This document shows, piece by piece, positions 46,601-56,621 of a stretch of 64,000 bases of DNA; position 1 is the first letter of the stretch, and each line of letters starts with the position of its first letter. A program made the position numbers and the translations under genes. The notes beneath the pieces were generated by a model, which worked only from the letters and a program-made list of their open reading frames with translations, had not been told where the DNA came from and did no database searches. This stretch comes from Poa pratensis. Its lineage: Eukaryota; Streptophyta; Magnoliopsida; Poales; Poaceae. Location: contig CAMZMU010000117.1 in NCBI GenBank assembly GCA_947311845.1, positions 73,985,042 through 74,049,041 of the forward strand, written 5' to 3'.

Positions 46601-46935
46601 TCCCTACTGTGTATTAAATATTCTTGAACCTAGCTGGGAAGCAGAACAATGACTTACAAGACGTGGCTTCGTGAACGTCTGCCGCGGGCGAGAGATGTAC
46701 AGGACGCGGGGCAGCCTCCAACACGGACGTACACGGACCTGAGCGCGTCGGCTGGCGATCGATGTACAGGACGAGTGGACGACGTACACGGGCAACTGCG
46801 GGGGGCCTCAGCGCGGACGCTCGCTCGTACGCGCCTGTTGTCGTTACACGTGGCGCCGTAGGAAGCGGTCTTGCTAGCTGATTTTACCTTCGCGAAGGTT
46901 CCCTCTGCCTAGCGATACCCTTCTTTTATTGTTTT

Positions 46936-47232
46936 TTTTTTTTTCTTCGGCTTAAGGCGGCCTATAGGATTTGCGTTGCCTCTCCAGCATGAGCATGGGT
47001 TGTTGCCTTCAACGCTCTCGGCCCCGTTCGCAGCGGCCTGCTATTCCGCACTCTCGTTTGGGTAGAGGCCCTTTGCAGCGCCGCTCGCCCTTGCGCCACT
47101 GGGGTCCAACAGCTGCCACAACCCAGCCCATCCAAACTGGACATGCCCAAATACGTACAAGTGATGCTAGCCCTTGCGTGGCTCCGGCCTGAAGAAACCA
47201 GTTGTTGGGCCATTTCTCGGACACATTCCTCT
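46936..47232. other. Unassigned sequence upstream of the LINE
   Basis: Moderately GC-rich DNA with no recognised gene. It continues after the LINE at 48321, as the shared 13-bp target shows. Confidence 0.4.
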
Positions 47233-47245
47233 AACATCATCGGGC

Positions 47246-48190
47246 TTACCATTGAAGCTGCAAGTACCATTGAAGGTTAAATTTTTTGGTTGGAAGGCTC
47301 TACATGGAATGGTCCCAGGTTTGTCAATTCTAGCAAATAGGCACAATGTCCGGTCTGTCAGCAAGGTCCTGAAGATATAAAACATCTAAAGTTCACATGT
47401 GTTAGGGAAAGAAAAGTCTGGAACTCTATCGAAATTCTTGATGTTATTGATAATGTTGTCTCCATTGACAGATCAGGTTCAGTTGAACTTGAAAAAATAC
47501 TGCGAAATAATTATGCTCCAATTCCTAGGCTACGAAATATTAATTTGTCGGAGGCAATCTTGGTAGGGGCATGGTATATTTGGTGGCAAAAGAAGAGAGC
47601 TAGTAAAAGGAGAAACGGTGGCTACTCCAGCCCAATCACCATTCTCAATTCTGGGACTAGTTACGAACTACAAAGGTGTTCACTTGGAGAAGATACCGAA
47701 GGAAATAAGGTGGTCCAAACCTCACAGCAATATTGACGCTGCTTTTTTTGGTGACTGGTTCTGGTGCTTTTGGTGCGGTTTGCGTAACCACAAAGGAGAG
47801 GCAGTTGCTGGTGCATGCGGCTCTCTGTCCAACTTGCTGGATGCTACTAGTACATCGGAAGACGTTGCACTTCAGAGAGGCCTAATGCTCATTGAACAGA
47901 TTGGATGCTCTCATGTTACGATCGAGACTGATTCGTTGGAGTTGTGTCAATCATACAATGGAAAGATTGAAATATGGAGCCCTTATTCTGCTATTCTAGC
48001 TGACTGTTTTTTACGAGTTCAGATAATTGGATCGATCCTAGTCCAACATTGTGCTCGAGAAGCAAACTTGGTGGTGCACAACTTAGCGAAATTTGCTTTT
48101 GATTCAAATTCTTCTATTTTTTGGGACTGCGATTCCCCTAGCTTTATTATTCCTGATGTAATGAACGATGTAACTTTGTTTGAACTGTGA
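47246..48190 (+). pseudogene. LINE ORF2 C-terminus: zf-RVT and RNase H-like domains
   Basis: The frame opens with LPLKLQVPLKVKFFGWKALH, then CPVCQQGPEDIKHLKFTC (zf-RVT zinc-binding type) and AWYIWWQKKRASKR. After a frameshift an RNase H-like domain follows: NIDAAF for the first Asp, SEDVALQRGL for the Glu block, IETDSLEL for the second Asp, and REANLVVHNLAKFA at the end. This matches plant LINE RNase H and the 'putative ribonuclease H protein' annotations. Frame changes near 47350, 47620 and 47765 make it a relic. The stop is TGA 48188-48190. Confidence 0.8.
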
Positions 48191-48307
48191 TAAGCCGTAA
48201 GTTTCAGACACACTCTTTTGCTTACCAGGGTACCGAAAGGGACTGAAAGATTTTTAATGAGGCGGCTTGCTGGCTTTATTTATATATATATGGAAAATTT
48301 AAAAAAA
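47246..48307 (+). mobile_element. 5'-truncated LINE with target-site duplication
   Basis: A 1062-bp insertion ends in an A-tract (48299-48309) and is bracketed by AACATCATCGGGC at 47233-47245 and 48308-48320. It holds only the 3' end of a LINE ORF2, as expected of incomplete reverse transcription. Confidence 0.88.
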
Positions 48308-48477
48308 AACATCATCGGGCGTGACCCACCCTCCACCCCCTTCGATTGTTGTGGGTCGCGTCTCACTGCAGGCACTTTATGATTGAGTGAAGATCTTCCT
48401 TCCCCCTTGTGTCTTACCAAGGACAGAGTTCCTACTTGTGGCAGAAAAAAAGTCTATCATCCCACCCGGCATAGCCC

Positions 48478-48497
48478 GGGGGGGGGGGGGGGGGGGG
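48478..48497 (+). repeat. Run of 20 G
   Basis: An uninterrupted G homopolymer immediately upstream of the 220-bp tandem array. Its length may be inaccurate in the assembly. Confidence 0.8.
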
Positions 48498-48500
48498 TGA

Positions 48501-50249
48501 AGGTTTCTCTTGGATACTACAAGTCTACAAGAAGCTGGCAAAGTTTTAGCCACAGGCTGCTCCGGTTCTTTCTGGCACTTGTCCGAAGAAACACATGTTT
48601 TACAAATTCAAATAATATTCACATGATTTGGGAAAATGTTCCTGGGGATTAAAAAATGTTCATAGTTTCAAAATAATGTTTATAGACTCAAAAATGGTCA
48701 AAGGTTCAGGGGTGGGGTGAAGGTTTCTCTTGGAGACTGCCAGTCTACAAGAAGCTGGCAAAGTTTTAGCCACAGGCTGCTCCGGTTCTTTCTGGCACTT
48801 GTCCGAAGAAACACATGTTTTACAAATTCAAATAATATTCACATGATTTGGGAAAATGTTCCTGGGGATTAAAAAATGTTCATAGTTTCAAAATAATGTT
48901 TATAGACTCAAAAATGGTCAAAGGTTCAGGGGTGGGGTGAAGGTTTCTCTTGGAGACTGCCAGTCTACAAGAAGCTGGCAAAGTTTTAGCCACAGGCTGC
49001 TCCGGTTCTTTCTGGCACTTGTCCGAAGAAACACATGTTTTACAAATTCAAATAATATTCACATGATTTGGGAAAATGTTCCTGGGGATTAAAAAATGTT
49101 CATAGTTTCAAAATAATGTTTATAGACTCAAAAATGGTCAAAGGTTCAGGGGTGGGGTGAAGGTTTCTCTTGGAGACTGCCAGTCTACAAGAAGCTGGCA
49201 AAGTTTTAGCCACAGGCTGCTCCGGTTCTTTCTAGCACTTGTCCGAAGAAACACATGTTTTACAAATTCAAATAATATTCACATGATTTGGGAAAATGTT
49301 CATGGGGATTAAAAAATGTTCATAGTTTCAAAATAATGTTTATAGACTCAAAAATGGTCAAAGGTTCAGGGGTGGGGTGAAGGTTTCTCTTGGAGACTGC
49401 CAGTCTACAAGAAGCTGGCAAAGTTTTAGCCACAGGCTGCTCCGGTTCTTTCTGGCACTTGTCCGAAGAAACACATGTTTTACAAATTCAAATAATATTC
49501 ACATGATTTGGGAAAATGTTCCTGGGGATTAAAAAATGTTCATAGTTTCAAAATAATGTTTATAGACTCAAAAATGGTCAAAGGTTCAGGGGTGGGGTGA
49601 AGGTTTCTCTTGGAGACTGCCAGTCTACAAGAAGCTGGCAAAGTTTTAGCCACAGGCTGCTCCGGTTCTTTCTGGCACTTGTCCGAAGAAACACATGTTT
49701 TACAAATTCAAATAATATTCACATGATTTGGGAAAATGTTCCTAGGGATTAAAAAATGTTCATAGTTTCAAAATAATGTTTATAGACTCAAAAATGGTCA
49801 AAGGTTCAGGGGTGGGGTGAAGGTTTCTCTTGGAGACTGCCAGTCTACGAGAAGCTGGCAAAGTTTTAGCCACATGCTGCTCCGGTTCTTTCTGGCACTT
49901 GTCCGAAGAAACACATGTTTTACAAATTCAAATAATATTCACATGATTTGGGAAAATGTTCCTGGGGATTAAAAAATGTTCATAGTTTCAAAATAATGTT
50001 TATAGACTCAAAAATGGTCAAAGGTTCAGGGGTGGGGTGAAGGTTTCTCTTGGAGACTGCCAGTCTACAAGAAGCTGACAAAGTTTTAGGCACAGGCTGC
50101 TCCAGTTCTTTCTGGCACTTGTCCGAAGAAACACATGTTTTACAAATTCAAATAATATTCACATGATTTGGTAAAATGTTCTTGGGGATTAAAAAATGTT
50201 CATAGTTTCAAAATAATGTTTATAGACTAAAAAATGGTCAAAGGTTCAG
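48501..50249 (+). repeat. 220-bp tandem repeat array, about eight copies
   Basis: Units start AGGTTTCTCTTGGAGACTGC at 48501, 48721, 48941, 49161, 49381, 49601, 49821 and 50041, with an exact 220-bp period. Inner units differ by zero to a few bases. The first and last differ most (first: TGGATACTACAAG; last: several changes and no GGGGTGGGGTGA end). No ORF spans the units. The pattern fits unequal crossing-over or recent amplification. Confidence 0.95.
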
Positions 50250-52018
50250 AATAAGATGTTCACGAGGTTCGAAAATATACATTCACGGATTTAAAAGGTA
50301 TTAGCTGTGCTTAGAAAAGGATTCACAGATTTTTGAGAAATATTAATGGTTACAAAATAAACCTTCATGATTTCATTTCAAAATTAACGCAGTAAAAGAC
50401 GTTTAACATGTTAAATATTCATGAGGTTTGGTAAAAAGTTCGGACTCAACTTCAATGGCAAAACGAGATCCTGATGGACGAAAACTCAATGGGAAAAGGA
50501 GAACCCGATGGATAAAATCTAGCAATTCTTTTTCTGAGCTATAGTTTGCTTTTTAATAAACAGTTATCCTATTTCTATTATTAATGTGTTTTTTCAATGC
50601 AAAAAATATGACATAAATCCTGAACACATTGTAGTAAGAAACCAGCTATTGAGTTTAGCAACAAAAGAATCGGAAAAAAATGAAGCGTGAAGCCAAACTT
50701 AAGATGGCTGAGCCCAATTTCAGGGGTACACGTTCTGTGTCCTAATTTGCCGCTAAATACGGAAAATAGGAGCTCCCAAAGTTTTGTCTACTTCTCTGCT
50801 CGTCGTCTGAAGGGGATGCATGCTGAGATAAGTTGCCGCCACCACTGCCTTGTTAGAATCGTCGCCACCACCACGGCACCACCGCCTTCTTTGTGATTGT
50901 GACCCGCCCACTAGAACCTGCCACACTGCATGCTGTTGCGGCACCCTGTCCTAGCCGCCAGCAAGCCATCGTCACACCGCCTACACCGGTCGTGTACTTC
51001 TATGCCACCATTATGTCGTCCTTTCCCCGCCCAGGCGCCCCTAAGTCCGTGATGCAAGGGTTCTTCGCCATCTATAGCTCATCTTAGGGTCACCTCCAAC
51101 GTTGTCACCGCGGCCAGTCGCATCATCTCCGGCTACGACTCTTACCCGTGTTGTCGCCGCAGCGGCCGGTTGTGTCGCTTGCAGCTACGCCTCAACACTC
51201 CTCCGTCGTCTAGCTGTTGGCCACCATGTTTCTCTCATCTAGCAGGTGAGTACAAAGTCAAAATGTGGGTTTTTGTTTGTCGAGACGAATGGAAGGAGAG
51301 ATAGTTCATGGGAGCCCCACTCTATTTTGTGGTTTGGGAAAATCTGGGAGGTCTCTTGTGGAACCCGCGCTAGATAACCAAGGTATTGTTGTGTCGACAG
51401 CACGATCGATGTGGTTTTCACCAGTAATGGATCTCGTATACTTCTGTGATACATGAAGATTAGTAGGGAGGAAAGAAATCGTACCCATCATATTATATCT
51501 GGGCACACCCATCATACTTAATCGATCAATAAAATGCAAATTTACAATTTGCATTTCAATAAAAAAACTATTCTTACATTGCATAATTGATGTCTCGATT
51601 AATTATGATATCGTACACTATTAATATTTCAATTTGTTGAAAATGTAGTTTGCAAGGATAATGGTTTATGGTGTACTATAGGAATATTTCCTACAAGTAA
51701 GGAATTTGTATATTATCTAATAATTACTTGACATTACACAAAACGGTAAACAGGTAAGGAATATTTCCCCAATTTGATAGACCCATGCAATTTGTAGAGT
51801 CAATGATGTTACAAGCTACACCTTTTCACAAGCTCCGACAACAAGAAGAAAAACCTCACAGTTTCAGTGTACAGGCTGAGTCGCATTTCGATTGTATAAG
51901 GCTCATACATATTTTGGTCTAACTTTGATCATCAATTTGATGAATGAAACACAAGTTACATGTCATAGAAAGCATAACATTAGATTATAGTTAAAAAAAA
52001 CTTCCACTGGTACGATAT
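50250..52018. other. Region without recognised genes
   Basis: AT-rich flank, then a short GC-rich stretch (about 50800-51240) with CCACCGCC-type repeats that open Ala/Pro/Thr-rich frames but show no domain or start context, then AT-rich DNA. Confidence 0.4.
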
Positions 52019-52020
52019 TA

Positions 52021-52170
52021 CTCTCTCCGTATCAAAATATAAGACTTTCTACTCTTTTTAAATTTGTCCAAATTTGTTACCAAATGAGTGAGTCAACACA
52101 CTAAAATATGTATATATTCGTACAAACTAAGATAAATATAATTTTTTTAAAGTCTTATATTTTAAACTTT
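52021..52170. mobile_element. Stowaway-like MITE remnant
   Basis: It begins after TA with CTCTCTCCGTATCAAAATAT and ends with the inverted counterpart GTCTTATATTTTAAAC, lacking the expected terminal GGAG...TA. The CTCCNTCCGT-type end and AATATAAGAC inner repeat are typical of Stowaway (Tc1/Mariner) MITEs. Confidence 0.55.
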
Positions 52171-52201
52171 GTTTTGTTGATTAAAATTGGACTCATATAT
52201 A

Positions 52202-53783
52202 TTTTTAGATAAAGAGTGTATATTAATATCGCGAAGATACAAATTACACCCAGCCTCTGCAACAACGCAATAACCAAAGCTATTACGGATGCACACAGCC
52301 GAAAGACAATAAGAAGAAGAAATAAAAAGAAAAGTCCCGCTAAAAAGTTACAGTCCTTGCAGCAGCCGCACAACCACCACCAAAACAACACCTGATGTCA
52401 AATTCTTCAAAAGCAACGCCTTCAACAAGAACAGTGCCAAGCACAACCAATTAAGGTCAGACCTTGGGTTTTCACCCCGAAGATAGTCCTCGCTCTCAAA
52501 ACAATGTCTTCAGCAAGACCACTGTCAGGGACAACCGATTAAGGCCAGACCTTGGATTTTCACCCTGAAAGGTAGCACTTTGGACTTCACGTATGTTGTC
52601 GCCCCCACTTACATGCCGCTGCTCCAAGTCATGAAACACCAAGCCAATTCCTCATCCGCACAAGGAATCAAACCACCATTGCCAGTCCTCAGATCTCGCC
52701 TTCCATGTCATTCTCCGCCAGCACCATAGAACGAGAAAGCATGCTCCATGATATTAACAGCCAGCAGAGCTTCGAAGCGCTCCCTCTGAAACCAAACGGT
52801 CAGAGAGAAAACACGGGTGCGCACGATCGAATACCATCGATCCAGCAATCTTCAGGCATGAGTCGCCCAGTGGAGTTCGCCGGCGGAGCCTTCCGAAACA
52901 CGACCGTCCAGCCAGATCGATGGGGATAGTCATCCGGCCGATTGAATCCTTGATGCGAGAAGAACCCTAGGACCGCCGCCGTTATTCGCAAGACTCGCAG
53001 GCCCCCACGCCGCCAGTCGACTCCATGCAGGAACGGACGAAGAGGGGCAGCCCAGCGCATAGCTGCCGTATCCATGGCGTGGAAACCCGGATCCCACGCA
53101 GCAGACACCCTGGCTAGCCCTCAGGCCCAGATCGGATCTAGAGACCCCGGTGACGCCCTGCAGCAGGCCGAGACGGCCGCGCCGACGGCGCACCGCCACC
53201 CCCTCGTCGCCACCTGCCGGAGTGCCTCAGGCGTTGGCCAAAAGCCACGCCGCCCTATGTCCTCGGTCGGCGCCCCACCGCCTCCCATGAAGCGCCGCCG
53301 CGGACACCTCTCCTGCGCACCGTCATGGACGGGATGGGCGCCACCACCACCGCCGTCGACGGCGGCAACGGCGGCCGGGAGCCGGAGATCGGGGGGGGGG
53401 GGGGGGGGGGCTAGGGTTAGGGAGGTGGAGGTCCTCGGGAGCCGCCCGGGAGAGGAGCGGCTCGAGAGGAAAAAGCGAATCTCTCGGTTTGTCTTTTTTC
53501 CCCTATTGGGGGGGGGGGGGGGGGCTAGGGTTAGGAGTGGAGCCTAGCTCAACTGGTTGGGGGAGTGGATGTACAAGCCCAACACCCAGATTCAAGTCCC
53601 CAGGGACGCGGATTTAGGTTCCTATTTATACTTGAGGACCAGGCCTTCCTAGTACTCATGCAATTTATCCTGAGTATCAGGCTTGGTTATTTAACCAAGA
53701 TAAAAATCCTGATACTCATGCTTAAAAGACTGTGTGCATCCCTAGTTGGTGCAGAGGCCAGGAAGTGAAATTCTCCCCCAAAT
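52202..53783 (-). mobile_element. Poly(A) retroposon 3 (LINE-derived), minus strand, with SINE at its far end
   Basis: Bracketed by a perfect 21-bp duplication, TTAAAATTGGACTCATATAT plus A (52181-52201 and 53784-53804). The short A-tail is at the left end (TTTTT on the plus strand), so it is in minus orientation. The A-tail-proximal 0.78 kb is homologous to 54143-54935. The other half is GC-rich with two long C runs (minus strand) and CCTAACCCTAG. No complete ORF is visible. Confidence 0.8.
53537..53770 (+). mobile_element. tRNA-derived SINE candidate
   Basis: The segment starts with a tRNA-like head. TAGCTCAACTGG resembles a Pol III A box (one mismatch) and GATTCAAGTCC a B box (two mismatches), spaced as in tRNA-derived SINEs. 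A non-tRNA body of about 170 bp follows. It lies in plus orientation at the 5' end of minus-strand retroposon 3, inside the 21-bp duplication. No separate SINE duplication was found. Confidence 0.6.
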
Positions 53784-53804
53784 TTAAAATTGGACTCATA
53801 TATA

Positions 53805-54128
53805 ACACCAACAAGGTTTGGGAGTACCCAACTACGACAATCACACCGATCGGCTATCAGCCTGTCACATGCATGATAGCCACCGGTCGACAGCGCCACG
53901 GCCACACTGCTCGCGAGATCGATCGATCGCGACGGCGACTAGCCGGCTTGTCTTGCTACTCCATTAACAGCCGCGTTTTCCGATGGAGCGGCTATATATC
54001 TCTCTGGCTCGCTCATTATGCGTTGTAAACCAGAAGTGCTGCTAATGACTCTATATATCAAGGCATGCCAATTAATCTCGGGGACAAATTTGCACGCCCA
54101 CGCGAGCTATAATTCGTGTGCGTATGTG
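53805..54128. other. Unassigned spacer
   Basis: Sequence between retroposons 3 and 4, with no recognised feature. Confidence 0.4.
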
Positions 54129-54142
54129 CCTCTAAAACACTT

Positions 54143-54935
54143 TTTTTTAGATAAAGAGTGTATATTAATATCGCGGAGATACAAATTACACCCAGCCTCT
54201 GCAACAACGCAATAACCAGAGCCATTACGGATGCACACAGCCGAAAGACAATAAGAAGAAGAAATAAAAAGAAAAGTCCTGCTACGGAGTTACAGTCCTT
54301 GCGGCAGCCGCACAACCACTACCAAAACAACACCTGATGTCCAATTCTTCAAAAGCAATGCCTTCAAAAAGAACAGTGCCAGGCACAACCAATTAAGGCC
54401 AGACCTTGGGTTTTCACCCTGAAGATAGTTCTCGCTCTCAAAACAATGTCTCCAACAAGACCACTGTCAGGCACAACCAATTAAGGCCAGACCTTGGATT
54501 TTCACCCTGAAAGGCTGGACTTCGGACTTCACGTATGTTGTCGCCCCCACTTACATGCCGCTGCTCCAAGTCATGAAACACCAAGCCAATTCCTCATCGC
54601 CAGAAAGATTCGAACCACCATTGCCAGTCCTCAGATCTCGCCTTCCATGTCATTCTCCGCCAGCACCATGGAACGAGAAAGCGTGCTCCATGATATTAAC
54701 AGCCAGCAGAGCTTCGAAGCGCTCTCTCTGAAACCAAACGGTCAGAGAAAAAACACGGGTGCGCACGATCGAATACCATCCGATCCAGCAATCTCCAGGC
54801 ATGAGACGCCCAGTGGAGTTCGCCGGCGGAGCCTTCCGAAACACGACCGTCCAGCCAGATCGATGGGGACCAACATCCGGTAGATCTTCATCTCACCGCG
54901 AATAAGAACCAAGTACCACCGCCATTATTCTACAA
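54143..54935 (-). mobile_element. Poly(A) retroposon 4, same family as retroposon 3
   Basis: A minus-strand insertion of 793 bp with an eight-base tail (TTTTTTTT on the plus strand) and a 14-bp duplication CCTCTAAAACACTT (54129-54142, 54936-54949). Its sequence matches 52208-52930 closely, with scattered substitutions. It is 5'-truncated relative to retroposon 3. Confidence 0.85.
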
Positions 54936-54949
54936 CCTCTAAAACACTT

Positions 54950-55449
54950 ACAGTATAAAAGTAGGAGTAGCATGACTGCTGCCATGCGTCCGACGAATTT
55001 GAGTCCTATCTGCATCCATCCGATCCGATGCATTCCTCCGCCGTTGGCTGCGTCATACATAGGCAGTTATCACCGTTTGATTACAGGTATCGGAAAAAGT
55101 CGTACGTAAAACGCCGAGTAGCATTAAGCTTGGGTTACTTTTACACGACCCATCTATAAATCTTACGTATGGCTCCTAACTTAGTGATCACTTAATTTGT
55201 CAACACCTAATAAACTGGTTATACTCGATCTCTAAAATTATGCAATAAAAATGATGTGTGCGTCAATTGATGCAGAGCCCGGGCCAAGGTCCCATTTCAA
55301 AAAGAAAAAAAGAAAAAAATGTCAACCCTAACTAGTAATTGTTTCCTCCATTGCGGTCTTATCAGCTTCCAATTCTACTAGGCTTAATATACCGTATTAA
55401 ATCTTTCAAATGGTAGGAGAAACCTAAATGTAATGACACCGAATTTATA
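54950..55449. other. Region without recognised genes
   Basis: AT-rich intergenic DNA with no supportable feature. Confidence 0.4.
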
Positions 55450-55588
55450 CTGCCTCCACCTCAAAGTATAGTAATATTAGTTTTGTTCGAAATGTTGACC
55501 AAATTCATAAGAAAACTATCAACATATACAATACAAAATAAATTAAATACTCACAGAATCTGCGACAATTAATGTGGATCAAAGGGAG
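55450..55588. mobile_element. Stowaway-like MITE
   Basis: A 139-bp element between TA dinucleotides. The left end CTGCCTCCACCTCAAAGTAT pairs with the right end GGATCAAAGGGAG. Small size, TA target and CTCC-like ends fit a Stowaway MITE. Confidence 0.65.
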
Positions 55589-56460
55589 TATAAAAATATA
55601 CTCGGTTCAATCCTCCAATCATAGCGGTTTTTCTTCCGGAAACACAATGACTTTTGCCCGAGTTATGCCGGAACCGTACGAGAGAATCGGTAAGAATTGA
55701 TACCTATCGTATGGGAGGAGCTTGCCCTATCGCCACCATCGGCCATGCGGGATTTGTCCGCCGGTGTCTTCCACTGACAACTAGAGGAGCAGGAGAGAAG
55801 GTAGAGGTTGGGAGCGGCGGCTAGGGTTTGCACCCCTCTTGGCCTTTCGTAGCAACTAAGTTAGTTTTTTACCGAGGATGTAGAAATGTTTTATTTTGCA
55901 TGAAAGTTCAGACCAGCACATAAGATACAGACACCCACATGTGCACAGTTAAATTATTTTCCTTTTGTCATGCTTCCCGGAGCCATTTCGCCACACCAGT
56001 TGATGGCCAATAAACATCCAGGAAATAAAAATGTTTTCTATCTTCTTCTGTAAATGCATGCTATGGACCATATGTACTTGTGTAGATGGAGATCCTTTGA
56101 GAAGTAACAAAACATTCCACGACATCCCCAGCTTGTATCGCGATTGAACTGCAAATTTATTCCGAATCATAAATAGCCGCCTGATCAGCTTTGTTAGCTT
56201 CAGCATTCTAATATGGACCATATGTACTTGTGTAGATGGAGATCCTTTGAGAAGTAACAAAACATTCCACGACATCCCCATAATTTGCAGTTTCAGGGAC
56301 AACCCCATCAATGCAATACTACCAGTACGAGCCCTAATTTCCGCCCTCAAGCTAAGCAAGAGAAGTTCTTGTCCCCAATAATAACAAGCCCACCCAACCC
56401 TGCCTACTTCCTCCTGCTCTGCCAACTGCCCAAACAGGGCATAGAAACAAAAGCTTTTAC
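55589..56460. repeat. Non-coding region with an exact 69-bp direct repeat
   Basis: The segment TATGGACCATATGTACTTGT...CGACATCCCCA occurs at 56062-56130 and again, apparently unchanged, at 56212-56280. A minus-strand frame of 158 codons crosses both copies, but its similarity is only the repeat itself, so it is not called as a gene. Confidence 0.6.
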
Positions 56461-56545
56461 TTAATGATGAGCTTCATCTTGCCATTTTTATCCTCCGGCT
56501 GACACATCACACATTCAGCACTCTCGCAGCTTGGACTCTTGGAGT
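56461..56545 (-). pseudogene. Possible terminal exon of an unknown minus-strand gene
   Basis: On the minus strand a coding-like frame reads ESAECVMCQPEDKNGKMKLI and ends at TAA (56463-56461). It is preceded by an AG that could be an acceptor. No upstream exon was found within the window. The Harbinger-type element begins 77 bp further upstream. The protein is not recognised, and this may be chance. Confidence 0.25.
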
Positions 56546-56621
56546 GTATATGAATATGCACAGAAGTTCTCTTTATTCGGCAAGATTAGCAAGAGAAATG
56601 CATTTATTGAAGTCTTCCTTA

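Larger units (their letters stand above)
44108..46935. repeat. Unassigned repeat region, possible DNA transposon(s)
   Basis: CACTAGAAAAAGGGTTCCC occurs in direct orientation at 44108 and 45522. A block of about 115 bp (GAAATATCTCG, AACCGTTTATCCAAATTACG, GATAGGTTTCGA...GAACTTTTTTTT) is present three times, at about 44331-44446, 45722-45839 and 46010-46126. Two of the three are followed by TGTACA-rich minisatellite. A loosely inverted end (GCGAAGGTTCCCTCTGCC...ACCCTTCTTTTATT) lies near 46891-46930. The features suggest DNA transposons with subterminal repeats, but neither the superfamily nor exact ends can be fixed. Confidence 0.4.

Noticed and set aside
44108..46935. A defined CACTA transposon
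   Set aside because: The CACTAG ends occur in direct, not inverted, orientation. No matching TAGTG end or 3-bp target duplication was found.
48501..50249. CRISPR-like regular repeats
   Set aside because: The whole 220-bp unit is repeated without variable spacers. It is an ordinary eukaryotic tandem array.
53411..53535. Telomere-like CTAGGGTTAGGG near the G runs
   Set aside because: Only one or two units each, not a tandem telomeric array. AACCCTA-type motifs are common in cereal 5' regions.
55949..56425. Minus-strand 158-codon frame with an internal peptide repeat
   Set aside because: The peptide repeat is just the 69-bp DNA duplication. No domain or splice context supports a gene.
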